Of a stretch of DNA of 32,345 bases, positions 7,252 to 15,307 are shown piece by piece (positions within the stretch are counted from its first letter, which is position 1; every line of letters begins with the position of its first letter). A model generated the notes under the pieces. The model worked only from the letters and a program-made list of their open reading frames with translations. It was not told where the DNA came from and did not search any database. Source of the DNA: Rathayibacter tritici (GTDB lineage Bacteria; Actinomycetota; Actinomycetes; Actinomycetales; Microbacteriaceae); NCBI RefSeq assembly GCF_002932875.1, contig NZ_PSWS01000018.1, positions 1-32,345 of the forward strand, given 5' to 3'. The position numbers and the translations under genes were made by a program.

Positions 7252-8411
7252 CGCTCGACCTCCGCGGGGAGCCGCAGATGCACCTCGGTGCCGGTGCCAC
7301 CGGCTCCGGGGCGCACCGTCGCGCTGCCGCCGGCCCGCGACATCCGCCCGATGATCGACTCGCGGATGCCGAGCCGGTCACCCGGAACCTCGTCCAGCTC
7401 GACGCCGGGACCGCGGTCGCGCACGAAGACGTCGACGCCCTGCGCGGACGACTCCAGGTAGACCGAGACATCGCCGCCCGCGTGCCGCGCCGCGTTGAGC
7501 ACGGCCTCCCGCGTCGCGGCGAGGAGGGCGGCGGCACCGGGGACCGACGCGCCCACGGCCACAACGTCCAGGTGCACGGGGTAGTCGAGCTCGACGGCGG
7601 CGGCGATCGACCGGACCTCGGCCGCCAGGTCGTTGGCGACGGGGACGTCCCGCTCGAACAGCCAGTCGCGCAGCTCGCGCTCCTGGGCGCGGGCGATGCG
7701 GGCGACCTCACTGGAGGCTCCGGCCCGGTTCTGGATGAGCGCAAGGGTCTGCAGCACGGAGTCGTGCAGGTGCGCGGCGATCTCGGCCCGCTGCTCCTCG
7801 CGCACGCGGGCCGCGCGCTCACCCATCAGCTCGGACCAGAGGGTGACCACCCGGGGCGCAGCGAGCACGCCCGCCGCGATCAGCAGCACGCCCACGGCGA
7901 GTACCGCGTTCAGGGCGCTCGGGCGCCCGGTGAGCACGGCCGCTCCGGCGAGCACCAGCAGCGAGCAGGAGGCGAGACGCACCGCGAAGCCGTAGCGCGC
8001 AGGCCGCACCGGGTCGCCGCGGTCGAGCCCCAGACTCCAGGCGACGGCTCCGCCCGCGAGCAGCCCCACCGCGACGAGGGCGCGGGTGACGTCGGCGTCG
8101 TCACCACGACCGACGGTGATCAGCACGGCGAGCACCGCGACCGCAGCGGCGAGGGTCAGCAGGCCGGCGACGGGAGCGGAGCGGCGGACGGCCGGTTCGG
8201 AGTCGCGCGCGTCGAGCGGCACCAGCGCCCAGAGCCAGAGGTAGAGGAGGGCGCCGCCCCCGCCGAGCGCGATCGTCGCGAGAGCGAGGAGGCGGGTGCC
8301 GCGCACGCTCCAGCCGAGGTGCTCGGCGAGGGCGGCGCAGACTCCGCCGAGCAGCATCGTCCGCGGGCGCCGCAGCGGAGGGCGGGCGATGGTGCCGGGG
8401 ACTGTGCTCAC
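7248..8411 (-). CDS. PspC-domain sensor histidine kinase
   Basis: A 387-residue membrane kinase. An N-terminal PspC domain (about residues 13-68, LLGGVCAALAEHLGW then a hydrophobic helix) is fused to about five further membrane segments (to about residue 190). A HisKA_3-type dimerisation region follows with phosphoacceptor H216 in HLHDSVLQTLALIQ. The ATPase domain has an N-box (EAVLNAARHAG), RDRGPG and a final G-rich strand region. This is the NarX/DesK/LiaS-type class that pairs with NarL-type regulators. The GTG at 8411 is chosen because PspC starts about a dozen residues later; the frame runs open far upstream to 9191, antisense to the divergent gene, which is not credible coding. The ribosome-binding site is weak (GCAGGG). 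A PspC sensor fused to a kinase implies membrane-stress sensing; the signal is unknown. Confidence 0.88.
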   Translation of the reverse strand: MSTVPGTIARPPLRRPRTMLLGGVCAALAEHLGWSVRGTRLLALATIALGGGGALLYLWLWALVPLDARDSEPAVRRSAPVAGLLTLAAAVAVLAVLITVGRGDDADVTRALVAVGLLAGGAVAWSLGLDRGDPVRPARYGFAVRLASCSLLVLAGAAVLTGRPSALNAVLAVGVLLIAAGVLAAPRVVTLWSELMGERAARVREEQRAEIAAHLHDSVLQTLALIQNRAGASSEVARIARAQERELRDWLFERDVPVANDLAAEVRSIAAAVELDYPVHLDVVAVGASVPGAAALLAATREAVLNAARHAGGDVSVYLESSAQGVDVFVRDRGPGVELDEVPGDRLGIRESIIGRMSRAGGSATVRPGAGGTGTEVHLRLPAEVER

Positions 8412-8462
8412 CCCTGCATCCAAACAGGTCGGCCGGGTGAGCGGGGGTGCTCTCAGGGTCGG

Positions 8463-8480
8463 ATCAGGGGTTCCCCCGAT
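8463..8480. promoter_or_regulatory. Dyad between the divergent PspC kinase and PspC genes, possible operator
   Basis: ATCAGGGG-TT-CCCCCGAT is an 18-bp near-palindrome with one mismatch per arm. It is roughly central in the 104-bp divergent promoter region (8412-8515). A NarL-type regulator encoded next door is the natural candidate to bind it. No clear -35/-10 pair was found for either gene. Confidence 0.4.
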
Positions 8481-8515
8481 GGTCCGGGCCGCCGGACGCG
8501 CGGGAGACTCGCAGC

Positions 8516-10147
8516 ATGACAGGACAGAGCACGACACCGCCGGTCGCCCCGGAGCCGGACGGCACGGAGCGGCACGGCACGGGGACGACGCCGATCGGGA
8601 CAGATCCCGCGGGCGAGGGCACCGCGGGAGACTCGGGCAGCGGCTCCCCGCAGGAGCCGCAGCCCAGCGGCCCGTCCACCCCCGGCCCCACCGACCCCCC
8701 GCCCGTCGCCGAGAACCGCTTCGTACTCTGGCTGCGCGGCCTCGACCTCGCCCGCGGCCCCGGCTGGATCGGCGGCGTCTGCGCGGGCATCGCCGACCGA
8801 CTCGGCATCGATCCGCTGATCGTGCGCGGCATCGTGCTCGTCGTCGCGGTGCTGGGCGGGCCGGCGCTCCTTCTTTACGCCGCCGCCTGGCTGCTGCTGC
8901 CCGATCAGGACGGCGCGCTCCCGGTGGCGCGGCTGCTCCGCGGCTCGCTCGACCGGGTCCACGCCGCCATCGGCGCCCTTGTGCTCGCGTCGATGCTGCC
9001 GGTGGCGCAGGGTTTCTGGTCGCTCGGCAGCACGTACACGGGGGCGGTGCCGTGGGCACCGGCGACTGGGCGGACGCTGTGGTCGCTCGTGGTGCTCGGA
9101 CTGATCGCGGCCTTCGTGGTCTGGGTCGTGCGGCGCAGCCGGCGGTCGGACGACGCTGCCGCTGCGTACCCCGCCGAGGGCCCGTCCGCAACCCTGCCGG
9201 ACGCCGCCGCCTCCCCCGCCTACCCCGCGCCGGATCCCGGCCTGGAGGACGTCCGCCCCTCCTCCCCCGAAGCCGTCGCTGAGTGGCGCGAGCGTCAGGA
9301 GGCGTGGCGCGCCGAACGGGAAGCCTTTCGCGCCCAGCAGGCCGCGTCAGCCCGCGAGACGGCGCGCGCCCGGGCGGAGGAGGCGCGTCTCGCCGCGGCC
9401 GCCGTCACCGCCGCGCGCCTGGAACGACAGCGCCTCCGTCGCGCCGCGAACCCTCGACTGGGAGCGGGCCTCACCCTGCTCGCCCTCGGGGCCGCCGCCC
9501 TGACCGGCGCTCTGGTCTCGCTCACCGCCTCCGGACCCACGGCCCTCGTCGTCGGCGCCGCATCCGCCGCACTCGTGCTCGCCGTCGTGATCGTGCTCGC
9601 CGGGCTGCTCCGGCGGCGCGCGATCGCGCTGATCGCCCTCGCGACGGTCGCGGTGGTGACGGCCGCCTGCGCCGCCGTGCTGCCGACCGACCGCACGCTG
9701 CTGCCGGTGCTCGGCTCCTACGGTTTCTCGAGCGCCGCGCCCGGCCGGTTCGCGACCCTTGCGGCGAGCGACCTGCAGGTCACGGTCGTGCCCGGCTCCG
9801 AGGACACCGGCGAACCGCTGGACCTCTGGGTCGGCTACGGGCGGGTGTCCGTCACCACGAGGGAGGGCACCGCGGTTCGCCTCGAGGCGACCACCGAGGA
9901 CACCGGCCTCTGGGTGGTCGACGCAGGCGCGGTCGAAGCGCCCCGCGAGGTCCGCACCGACGGCGGCCGGCAGCTCTGGACGCAGACCTTCGGCGACCCG
10001 GACGCCGAGCCGTTCGTGGTCCGCATCGCCCAGGAGGGCGGCTCGATCCGCGTCTACGACTCCACCCCGGACGCCACGAACGACACCGCCACCCCGACCC
10101 CCGGCGCCACCCCGGCCGCCACGACCGAGTCAGGAGCCGCACGATGA
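8516..10147 (+). CDS. PspC-domain multi-pass membrane protein
   Basis: A 543-residue protein. Residues 1-70 are Pro/Gly/Thr rich and disordered. A PspC domain follows (about 75-140: GWIGGVCAGIADRLGIDPLIVRG then a hydrophobic helix ending LLLPD). Next come two membrane helices, a long charged Arg/Ala/Glu helix (about 270-320, RARAEEARLAAA, probably coiled coil), four more membrane helices, and a soluble C-terminal beta-rich domain of about 140 residues resembling the cell-wall-active/adhesin-like domains seen beside LiaF- and PspC-type proteins. The start is the ATG at 8516 with GGGAG upstream; an in-frame CTG-region start at 8447 is less likely. The stop overlaps the next start by 4 bp (ATGA). 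Divergent from its PspC kinase, so probably a partner or target of that two-component system. Confidence 0.82.
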   Translation: MTGQSTTPPVAPEPDGTERHGTGTTPIGTDPAGEGTAGDSGSGSPQEPQPSGPSTPGPTDPPPVAENRFVLWLRGLDLARGPGWIGGVCAGIADRLGIDPLIVRGIVLVVAVLGGPALLLYAAAWLLLPDQDGALPVARLLRGSLDRVHAAIGALVLASMLPVAQGFWSLGSTYTGAVPWAPATGRTLWSLVVLGLIAAFVVWVVRRSRRSDDAAAAYPAEGPSATLPDAAASPAYPAPDPGLEDVRPSSPEAVAEWRERQEAWRAEREAFRAQQAASARETARARAEEARLAAAAVTAARLERQRLRRAANPRLGAGLTLLALGAAALTGALVSLTASGPTALVVGAASAALVLAVVIVLAGLLRRRAIALIALATVAVVTAACAAVLPTDRTLLPVLGSYGFSSAAPGRFATLAASDLQVTVVPGSEDTGEPLDLWVGYGRVSVTTREGTAVRLEATTEDTGLWVVDAGAVEAPREVRTDGGRQLWTQTFGDPDAEPFVVRIAQEGGSIRVYDSTPDATNDTATPTPGATPAATTESGAAR

Positions 10148-10386
10148 CCACCACGCCCACTCCCTCCCCCGCGCGTCCGCGGATCCGCATCGGCGCCGTC
10201 CTCTACGGCCTCGTGCTCGCCGCCGCCTCGATCGCCCTGCTCGTCATCGCGGCCGACCCGGTGCTGCGCGCGCAGGTCGTCGAGCGCGGGATCACCCTCG
10301 AACCCGGCGCCGCGCTCGCCCTGGTGATCGCCGCACTCGGCACGATGGCCCTGCTACTCGGCCTCACCCGCGTCCTCCGCCGCTGA
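10144..10386 (+). CDS. Small two-helix membrane protein
   Basis: An 80-residue protein with two hydrophobic segments (about residues 15-36 and 52-74) joined by a short charged loop (VLRAQVVERGITLEPG), ending in RVLRR. The ATG overlaps the preceding PspC gene's TGA by 4 bp, so it is translationally coupled and probably part of the same envelope-stress module. No family recognised beyond small actinobacterial membrane proteins beside PspC genes. It is followed by a long hairpin at 10412-10485. Confidence 0.72.
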   Translation: MTTTPTPSPARPRIRIGAVLYGLVLAAASIALLVIAADPVLRAQVVERGITLEPGAALALVIAALGTMALLLGLTRVLRR

Positions 10387-10411
10387 GATCCGTCCCCTCC
10401 ACCGGCACTCG

Positions 10412-10485
10412 CCGCACAACGTCAGCTGAGAGACCGTCTCATCCACGATGGTGGCTGAGACCCGCTCTCAGCTGACGTTGTGCGG
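10412..10485. repeat. Perfect 21-bp inverted repeat forming a long hairpin
   Basis: The arm 10412-10432 (beginning CCGCACAACGTCAGCTGAG) is perfectly complementary to 10465-10485. The 32-nt loop folds again: GTCTCA (10436-10441) pairs with TGAGAC (10456-10461), and CCAC with GTGG inside. The whole 74-nt structure lies 26 bp after the small membrane protein stop and 122 bp before the antiporter. It could be a bidirectional terminator or a member of a palindromic repeat family. No target duplication or T-tract is evident. Confidence 0.75.
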
Positions 10486-10607
10486 AGCACCCGCCCTCGC
10501 AACCCCCTGCCCGACACTCGTCGGGAGGCGCAGACTCGTCGGAGGCAATCGCCCGCCACCCCTGGAGACGAGACCATGCCCGCCTGCGCCCCCGAAAGCC
10601 ACCGCTG

Positions 10608-12320
10608 ATGGAGCTGGGCATCGCCGCGATCGTCGGCGTCTCGGTCCTGGTCGCGGTCGCCGTCTTCTCGCGGCGCCTGGGCGTCGCCGCGCCGATCGTC
10701 CTCGTGCTCGCGGGCGTCGGCCTCTCCTCCATCCCCGGGGTGCCGGAGGTGGTCGTCCCGCACGAGTGGGTGCTCGACGGCGTGCTGCCGCCGCTGCTCT
10801 ACGCGGCGGCGCTCAGCGTCCCGTTCATCGACTTCCGCCGGAACCTGGCCACGATCACCGGCCTCTCGGTCGTGCTGGTGCTGATCTCGGCGGCCGGGGT
10901 CGGCGCGCTCCTCTTCCTCCTGCTCCCCGAACTGGGCCTGGGCCTGGCGATCGCGGTGGGCGCGATCATCAGCCCGCCCGATGCCGTGGCCGCGACCTCG
11001 GTCGGGCGGCGCCTCGGCCTCCCGCCCCGGCTGCTCACCCTGCTCGAGGGCGAGGGGCTGATCAACGATGCGACCGCGCTGGTGCTCCTTCGCTCGGCAC
11101 TCGCCGCCGCCGCGGGCACGCTCGCGACGCCGTGGGCCGCGATCGGCGACTTCCTCTACGCGGTGGTCGTCGCCGTGGTGGTCGGCTTCGTGGCCAGCGT
11201 GGTGACCGTCTTCGTCCGCTCCCGGCTCGAGGACCCGGTGCTGAACACCGTCCTCTCCTTCGTCGTCCCGTTCGTCGCCTTCATCCCCGCCGAGGGGCTG
11301 AGCGCCTCGGGGGTGCTCGCCGTGGTCGTCGCCGGACTGCACACCGGCCACGCCTCCTCCCGCGCCTTCACGGCGCAGTCGCGAGTGAACGACCGGATCA
11401 ACTGGCGGACCGTGCAGTTCCTGCTCGAGAACGGCGTGTTCCTGCTGATCGGGCTCGAAATCCGCTCGCTGATCCATGACGCCGATAGCGCGAGCCTTCC
11501 GGTACCGGCCGCGGTCGGCATCGGCCTGGTCGCGATGGTCGGCCTGATGGTGGTGCGCTTTCTCTGGGTCGGGCCGGTGCTCCTCGGCGAGCGCTGGCAG
11601 ACCCGCCGCGCCGAGCGCCGGGCCCGCGAGCAGAAGGAGCTGCTGGAGTCACCCGAGGCGAGACGGCTGCCGAAGGAGGAGCGCGGCCGGGCGAAGCGGC
11701 GCTACCAGCTCCGACGCAGCGACTACCGGCACTTCAGCCGCAACGGCATCGGCTGGCGCGGCGGGGTCGTGCTCGGCTGGTCCGGGATGCGCGGAGTGGT
11801 GACCCTGGCGGCCGCGCAGTCGCTCCCCGAGGACATCCCGTACCGCCCGCAGCTCGTGCTGATCGCCTTCACCGTGGCCGTCGCAACCCTGCTGATTCAG
11901 GGCAGCACGCTGCCGCTGCTGATCCGGGCGCTGGGGATCCGCGGCATCGACGTACCGGAAGACCAGCGCGCGCTCGCCGGCCTGCTCGACGAGATCACCG
12001 AGAAGGGCCTGTCGGTGCTGGAGCGCCCGGGCGAGGTGGTCGAGGGCGCGGAGCACGCGGCGCCGGACGTTCTGGAGCGGGTGCGGCAGACCTCGTTCCT
12101 CCGCTCGGAGGCCGCCTGGGAGCGCTCGCGCGGCACGGAGCGGGCGGTCGGCGACACTCCGCACCGCCTCTACCGGGCCCTGCGGCTGGCGGTCGTCTCG
12201 GCCGAGCGGGAGGCGCTGCTCGATGCGCGTTCGCGCCGCGCCTATCCGCAGCGCATCCTCCGCGACGCTCAGTCGCTGCTCGATCTGGAGGAGACGCGCC
12301 TGCGGGTGCGCCGCGGCTAA
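10608..12320 (+). CDS. CPA1-family Na+/H+ antiporter (NhaP-like)
   Basis: A 570-residue inner-membrane antiporter exchanging Na+ (or K+) for protons. About twelve hydrophobic segments fill residues 1-440. The ion-site motifs of the family are present: ISPPDAVAATS with D125, EGEGLINDATALVL with the Asn-Asp pair N153-D154, and WSGMRGVVTLAAAQSLP late in the membrane domain. A highly charged cytoplasmic loop (about residues 328-375) interrupts the membrane domain, and the last 130 residues form an Arg/Glu-rich helical cytoplasmic tail, as in NhaP/YjcE-type proteins. ATG at 10608; the ribosome-binding site is poor (GAAAG about 12 nt upstream). It appears to be a single-gene unit. Family assignment firm; cation preference unknown. 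Confidence 0.9.
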   Translation: MELGIAAIVGVSVLVAVAVFSRRLGVAAPIVLVLAGVGLSSIPGVPEVVVPHEWVLDGVLPPLLYAAALSVPFIDFRRNLATITGLSVVLVLISAAGVGALLFLLLPELGLGLAIAVGAIISPPDAVAATSVGRRLGLPPRLLTLLEGEGLINDATALVLLRSALAAAAGTLATPWAAIGDFLYAVVVAVVVGFVASVVTVFVRSRLEDPVLNTVLSFVVPFVAFIPAEGLSASGVLAVVVAGLHTGHASSRAFTAQSRVNDRINWRTVQFLLENGVFLLIGLEIRSLIHDADSASLPVPAAVGIGLVAMVGLMVVRFLWVGPVLLGERWQTRRAERRAREQKELLESPEARRLPKEERGRAKRRYQLRRSDYRHFSRNGIGWRGGVVLGWSGMRGVVTLAAAQSLPEDIPYRPQLVLIAFTVAVATLLIQGSTLPLLIRALGIRGIDVPEDQRALAGLLDEITEKGLSVLERPGEVVEGAEHAAPDVLERVRQTSFLRSEAAWERSRGTERAVGDTPHRLYRALRLAVVSAEREALLDARSRRAYPQRILRDAQSLLDLEETRLRVRRG

Positions 12321-12443
12321 GGCCCGTCGACGAGCGACACCCACCGGGCCGAACGCGACGGATCCGGCGACGCGCGCCTCCGCAGGCCGATCACCGCGCC
12401 GTCACGGCGACTCGACACCCGGACGGGTGGCGCGATTCTGCGA

Positions 12444-12476
12444 GGATCGAGATCAGCACGATCATCGTCTCGATCC
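12444..12476 (+). promoter_or_regulatory. Leader hairpin before the BY-kinase gene
   Basis: GGATCGAGA (12444-12452) and TCTCGATCC (12468-12476) are perfect 9-bp arms around a 15-nt loop, ending 35 nt before the GTG start. It could be a terminator of the antiporter transcript, an operator, or a leader structure controlling the EPS gene. Confidence 0.4.
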
Positions 12477-12511
12477 GCTCGGTCGGATCCCTCCTCGACA
12501 AGGACGACACT

Positions 12512-13852
12512 GTGGGAATTCGTGAGTACGGACGCCTCCTCCGCCGGGGCTGGCTCGTCATCTCGATCGCCGTCGCCCTCGGTCTCGCGGCCGCCTCGGT
12601 GGCGACCCTGGTGTCGGAGTCGGAGTACCGCGCGCAGACGACGGTGTTCGTCTCAGTGTCGACCGCCGATAACCAGTCCAGCGCCGAGGTCGGCGCCTCC
12701 TTCACCAGCGCGGAGGCGAGGGTCGCCTCGTACGTCGCGCTGGTCGACTCCAGCTCGGTGTTGCAGCCGGTGATCGAGGAGCTCGACCTCGACCTGTCCG
12801 TCGGTGAGCTCGCGGCCGAGGTCACCCCGGCCGCACTCCCTGGCACCGTCATCATGAGCATCGATGTGGTCGACGCCGATGCCCGGCGGGCGGCGCAGAT
12901 CGCGGATGCGGTCGCCGAGAGTCTGCGCAGCTACGTCGCGCAGATCGAGCGCCCCGTCTCGGGCGGAGCGAGCCGGGTCGACGTGAAGGTGCTCGAGGCC
13001 GCGTCCGTACCGAACTCGCCGCTCAGCCCCGACCTGCTGGTCTACCTGGTGCTCGGCGGAGCGACCGGCCTGATCGTCGGCGTCGGCGTCGTGGTGCTGC
13101 GCTCGCTCGGCGACTCCCGCATCCGCTCGGCGAAGGACGTCGCCGGCACCACCCTGCCGGTGCTCGAGTCGATCCCCTACGACACCGCGATCCGCCGGAC
13201 GCCCCTCGTGGCGGACGGCCGCAGCGCCGTGGCCGAGTCGTTCCGGATGCTGCGCACGACGATCCTCTTCGGCTCCGGCACCTCCGAGCGCACCCTGCTC
13301 GTGTCCTCCCCGCGCGAGGGCGACGGCAAGAGCACGGTGGCCGCGAACCTCGCCGTCTCGATCGCCCAGATCGGCCGGACCGTCGTGGTGATCGACGCCG
13401 ACCTGCGCGACCCGACGCAGTCCACGCTCTTCCGCATCCCGACCGGCGGGCCCACGCTCGCCGAGCTGCTGTGCACGGGCACTCTCCCCGCAGACGGCTC
13501 GCTGCCGATGAGCGCCCAGGGCGTGGCGGTGCTCCCGGCCGGCGGCAGCCAGGCGAACCCGAGCGACCTCATCGGCACCCCGGCGATGGAGCGCGTGATC
13601 GTGCACCTCTCGCGCCGCTACGACCACGTGATCGTTGACTCGCCCGCGATCCTGTCGGCCACCGACGCGGTGCTGCTGGGCAAGCTGGTCGCCACGACGG
13701 TTCTCGTCGTCGGGGCCGGAGTGTCGTCGTCGGCCGACCTCGTCGCTGCGGCCGATCGCCTACGGGATGTCGGGGGCGACGTCCTCGGATCCGTGGTCGC
13801 GCAGGCCCCCCGCACCGCGCTCGTCACTGCTGCCTCGTCGGCGTCGGCCTGA
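12512..13852 (+). CDS. Polysaccharide biosynthesis BY-kinase / chain-length regulator (Wzc/CpsCD-like)
   Basis: A 446-residue fused co-polymerase and tyrosine autokinase. The N-terminal Wzz-like part has membrane segments at about 14-33 and 175-197, the second preceded by the typical Pro-rich VPNSPLSPD. The cytoplasmic kinase has FRMLRTTI (243-251), Walker A SPREGDGKS (266-274), Walker A' VVVIDADLRDP (291-301) and Walker B HVIVDSP (372-378). Expected role: controlling chain length and export of surface polysaccharide through phosphorylation cycles. GTG start at 12512 with AAGGACG upstream. Odd: the C-terminus (APRTALVTAASSASA) carries no tyrosine cluster, so normal autophosphorylation may be absent. 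The last 93 bp overlap the 3' end of the convergent ligase gene. Confidence 0.9.
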   Translation: MGIREYGRLLRRGWLVISIAVALGLAAASVATLVSESEYRAQTTVFVSVSTADNQSSAEVGASFTSAEARVASYVALVDSSSVLQPVIEELDLDLSVGELAAEVTPAALPGTVIMSIDVVDADARRAAQIADAVAESLRSYVAQIERPVSGGASRVDVKVLEAASVPNSPLSPDLLVYLVLGGATGLIVGVGVVVLRSLGDSRIRSAKDVAGTTLPVLESIPYDTAIRRTPLVADGRSAVAESFRMLRTTILFGSGTSERTLLVSSPREGDGKSTVAANLAVSIAQIGRTVVVIDADLRDPTQSTLFRIPTGGPTLAELLCTGTLPADGSLPMSAQGVAVLPAGGSQANPSDLIGTPAMERVIVHLSRRYDHVIVDSPAILSATDAVLLGKLVATTVLVVGAGVSSSADLVAAADRLRDVGGDVLGSVVAQAPRTALVTAASSASA

Positions 13853-15307
13853 GACGCGGGGGCGTGGCAGCCTACGGCGGCGCCCCTCTGCGCGTGCCGT
13901 GACGAGGTGCGCTCCCGTGCCGGCGCGCGGCCCGTCGAGGTGGGCGGCGGTCCGCGAGGGTGGGGCCTCGCGCAGCCGGGCAACGACGGGGCGATCCGCC
14001 GGCAGCGCCTGCTCCGCCTGCCCTGCCACGATCCCCATGCCGCAGACGATCCAGAGCGTGTACGCCACCGGCCCCTCCTGGAGCGTCGGCAGCACTGTGT
14101 AGCTCACCAGCGTGCCCGCGACCACGGCCGTGGGGAGGAAGCCGTCAAGCGTCGGCGCGCGCAGCCCGCGGAGGAACAGGTACACCAGCAGCGCAGCGAA
14201 GAGCAGCATCACGAGGATGCCCGACTCGATCGCGAGCACCAGGAAGAAGCTCTCCACCAGCACGCTGTCGGTCGAGTACAGCTGCGCGCGCGGCCCCACC
14301 TTGCCCAGACCGAAGCCGAACGGGTGCGCAACGAGCAGCGGGATGTTCTCGAGCAGGCTGTCGCTGTGGCCGATCAGCGACGGGTCGGCGACGTGCGAGA
14401 TCACCTTGTCCGTGTAGAGGTAGAGGGTGACTCCTCCGATCGCCGCCGCGGTCGAGACGGTGAGCATCGCCCAGACCAGCATCGGCTTCGCCCGGAAAAG
14501 CGCCCAGGCCACCAGGGTCACCGCGAGCATCGCGAGGCCGATGTATCCGCTGCGGGATTGAGTGAGGTACACGGCGACCAACGGCAGGAGGGTCAGTGCC
14601 CCCTTCAGCCAGAGCGGCCAGCGCGGACGCGTCCACAGCACGGCGAGCGCGATCGTGACGGCGACCGCGCTCTCGTTCGGGGCACTATAGGGGCTGAAGC
14701 CACGGGGGACGATACTGCCGGCGACGAAGAGCGAGGAGGGGAACGGCGTCCCGGGAGCAACCGGGAAGACCCGGAGGGTGAACAGCCAGTCCAGGCCCTG
14801 GTTCCAGGTGAGGATCGTCGTGATCGACGAGAGCTGCACCGCGACGACGAACGCAGTCGCCAGGATCACGACGTGGCGCTTCTCGAGCACCGCGGGCACG
14901 ACGATCAGGGCGAGGAAGGGCAGGAAGTCGTTGCGCCAGCCGTAGGCCGCCTGGATCGGATTCGCGGTCCACACCGCCGAGACGAGGCCGAGCCCCACGA
15001 TCATCAGCACCAGCACCACGATCGGCACGGGCACCCGCGTGATTCGACCGCTGACGAGCACGAGCAGGAAGAGCCCGAGGATCACGCCGTCCTTGATCGC
15101 ACCGAACGCCGTCGCCGTGGCGCCGGGCAGGAAGGCGGACGCGACTCCGTTCGCCGGGAGCACGAACACCAGCGCGAGGACACCGAGCCAGGGCAGGCCG
15201 AGGCCGTCACCGCCGAGGAGGGTGCGGAGCGATCGGCGGGCGCGAACCGGGCCGCGGGCGAAGGTCAGGGATCCTACGCGCGGAAGCGGCGGCGCCGTCC
15301 GGGTCAT
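13760..15307 (-). CDS. O-antigen ligase / Wzy polymerase-like membrane protein
   Basis: A 515-residue protein with about ten to twelve hydrophobic segments over residues 35-430. A long loop before the last helices (DKVISHVADPSLIGHSDSLLENIPLLVAHPFGFGLGKVG) matches the large extracellular loop of Wzy/WaaL proteins: HPFGFGLGKVG is the characteristic turn, and the acidic SFFLVLAIESGI follows. It would polymerise repeat units or ligate glycan outside the membrane. The ATG at 15307 overlaps the flippase stop (ATGA). The last 85 or so residues are Arg/Gly rich and lack any family resemblance; the frame runs 93 bp into the antisense 3' end of the BY-kinase gene before reaching TAG. That suggests the ancestral stop was lost or a frameshift occurred near the C-terminus. 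Confidence 0.82.
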   Translation of the reverse strand: MTRTAPPLPRVGSLTFARGPVRARRSLRTLLGGDGLGLPWLGVLALVFVLPANGVASAFLPGATATAFGAIKDGVILGLFLLVLVSGRITRVPVPIVVLVLMIVGLGLVSAVWTANPIQAAYGWRNDFLPFLALIVVPAVLEKRHVVILATAFVVAVQLSSITTILTWNQGLDWLFTLRVFPVAPGTPFPSSLFVAGSIVPRGFSPYSAPNESAVAVTIALAVLWTRPRWPLWLKGALTLLPLVAVYLTQSRSGYIGLAMLAVTLVAWALFRAKPMLVWAMLTVSTAAAIGGVTLYLYTDKVISHVADPSLIGHSDSLLENIPLLVAHPFGFGLGKVGPRAQLYSTDSVLVESFFLVLAIESGILVMLLFAALLVYLFLRGLRAPTLDGFLPTAVVAGTLVSYTVLPTLQEGPVAYTLWIVCGMGIVAGQAEQALPADRPVVARLREAPPSRTAAHLDGPRAGTGAHLVTARAEGRRRRLPRPRVSGRRRRGSSDERGAGGLRDHGSEDVAPDIP

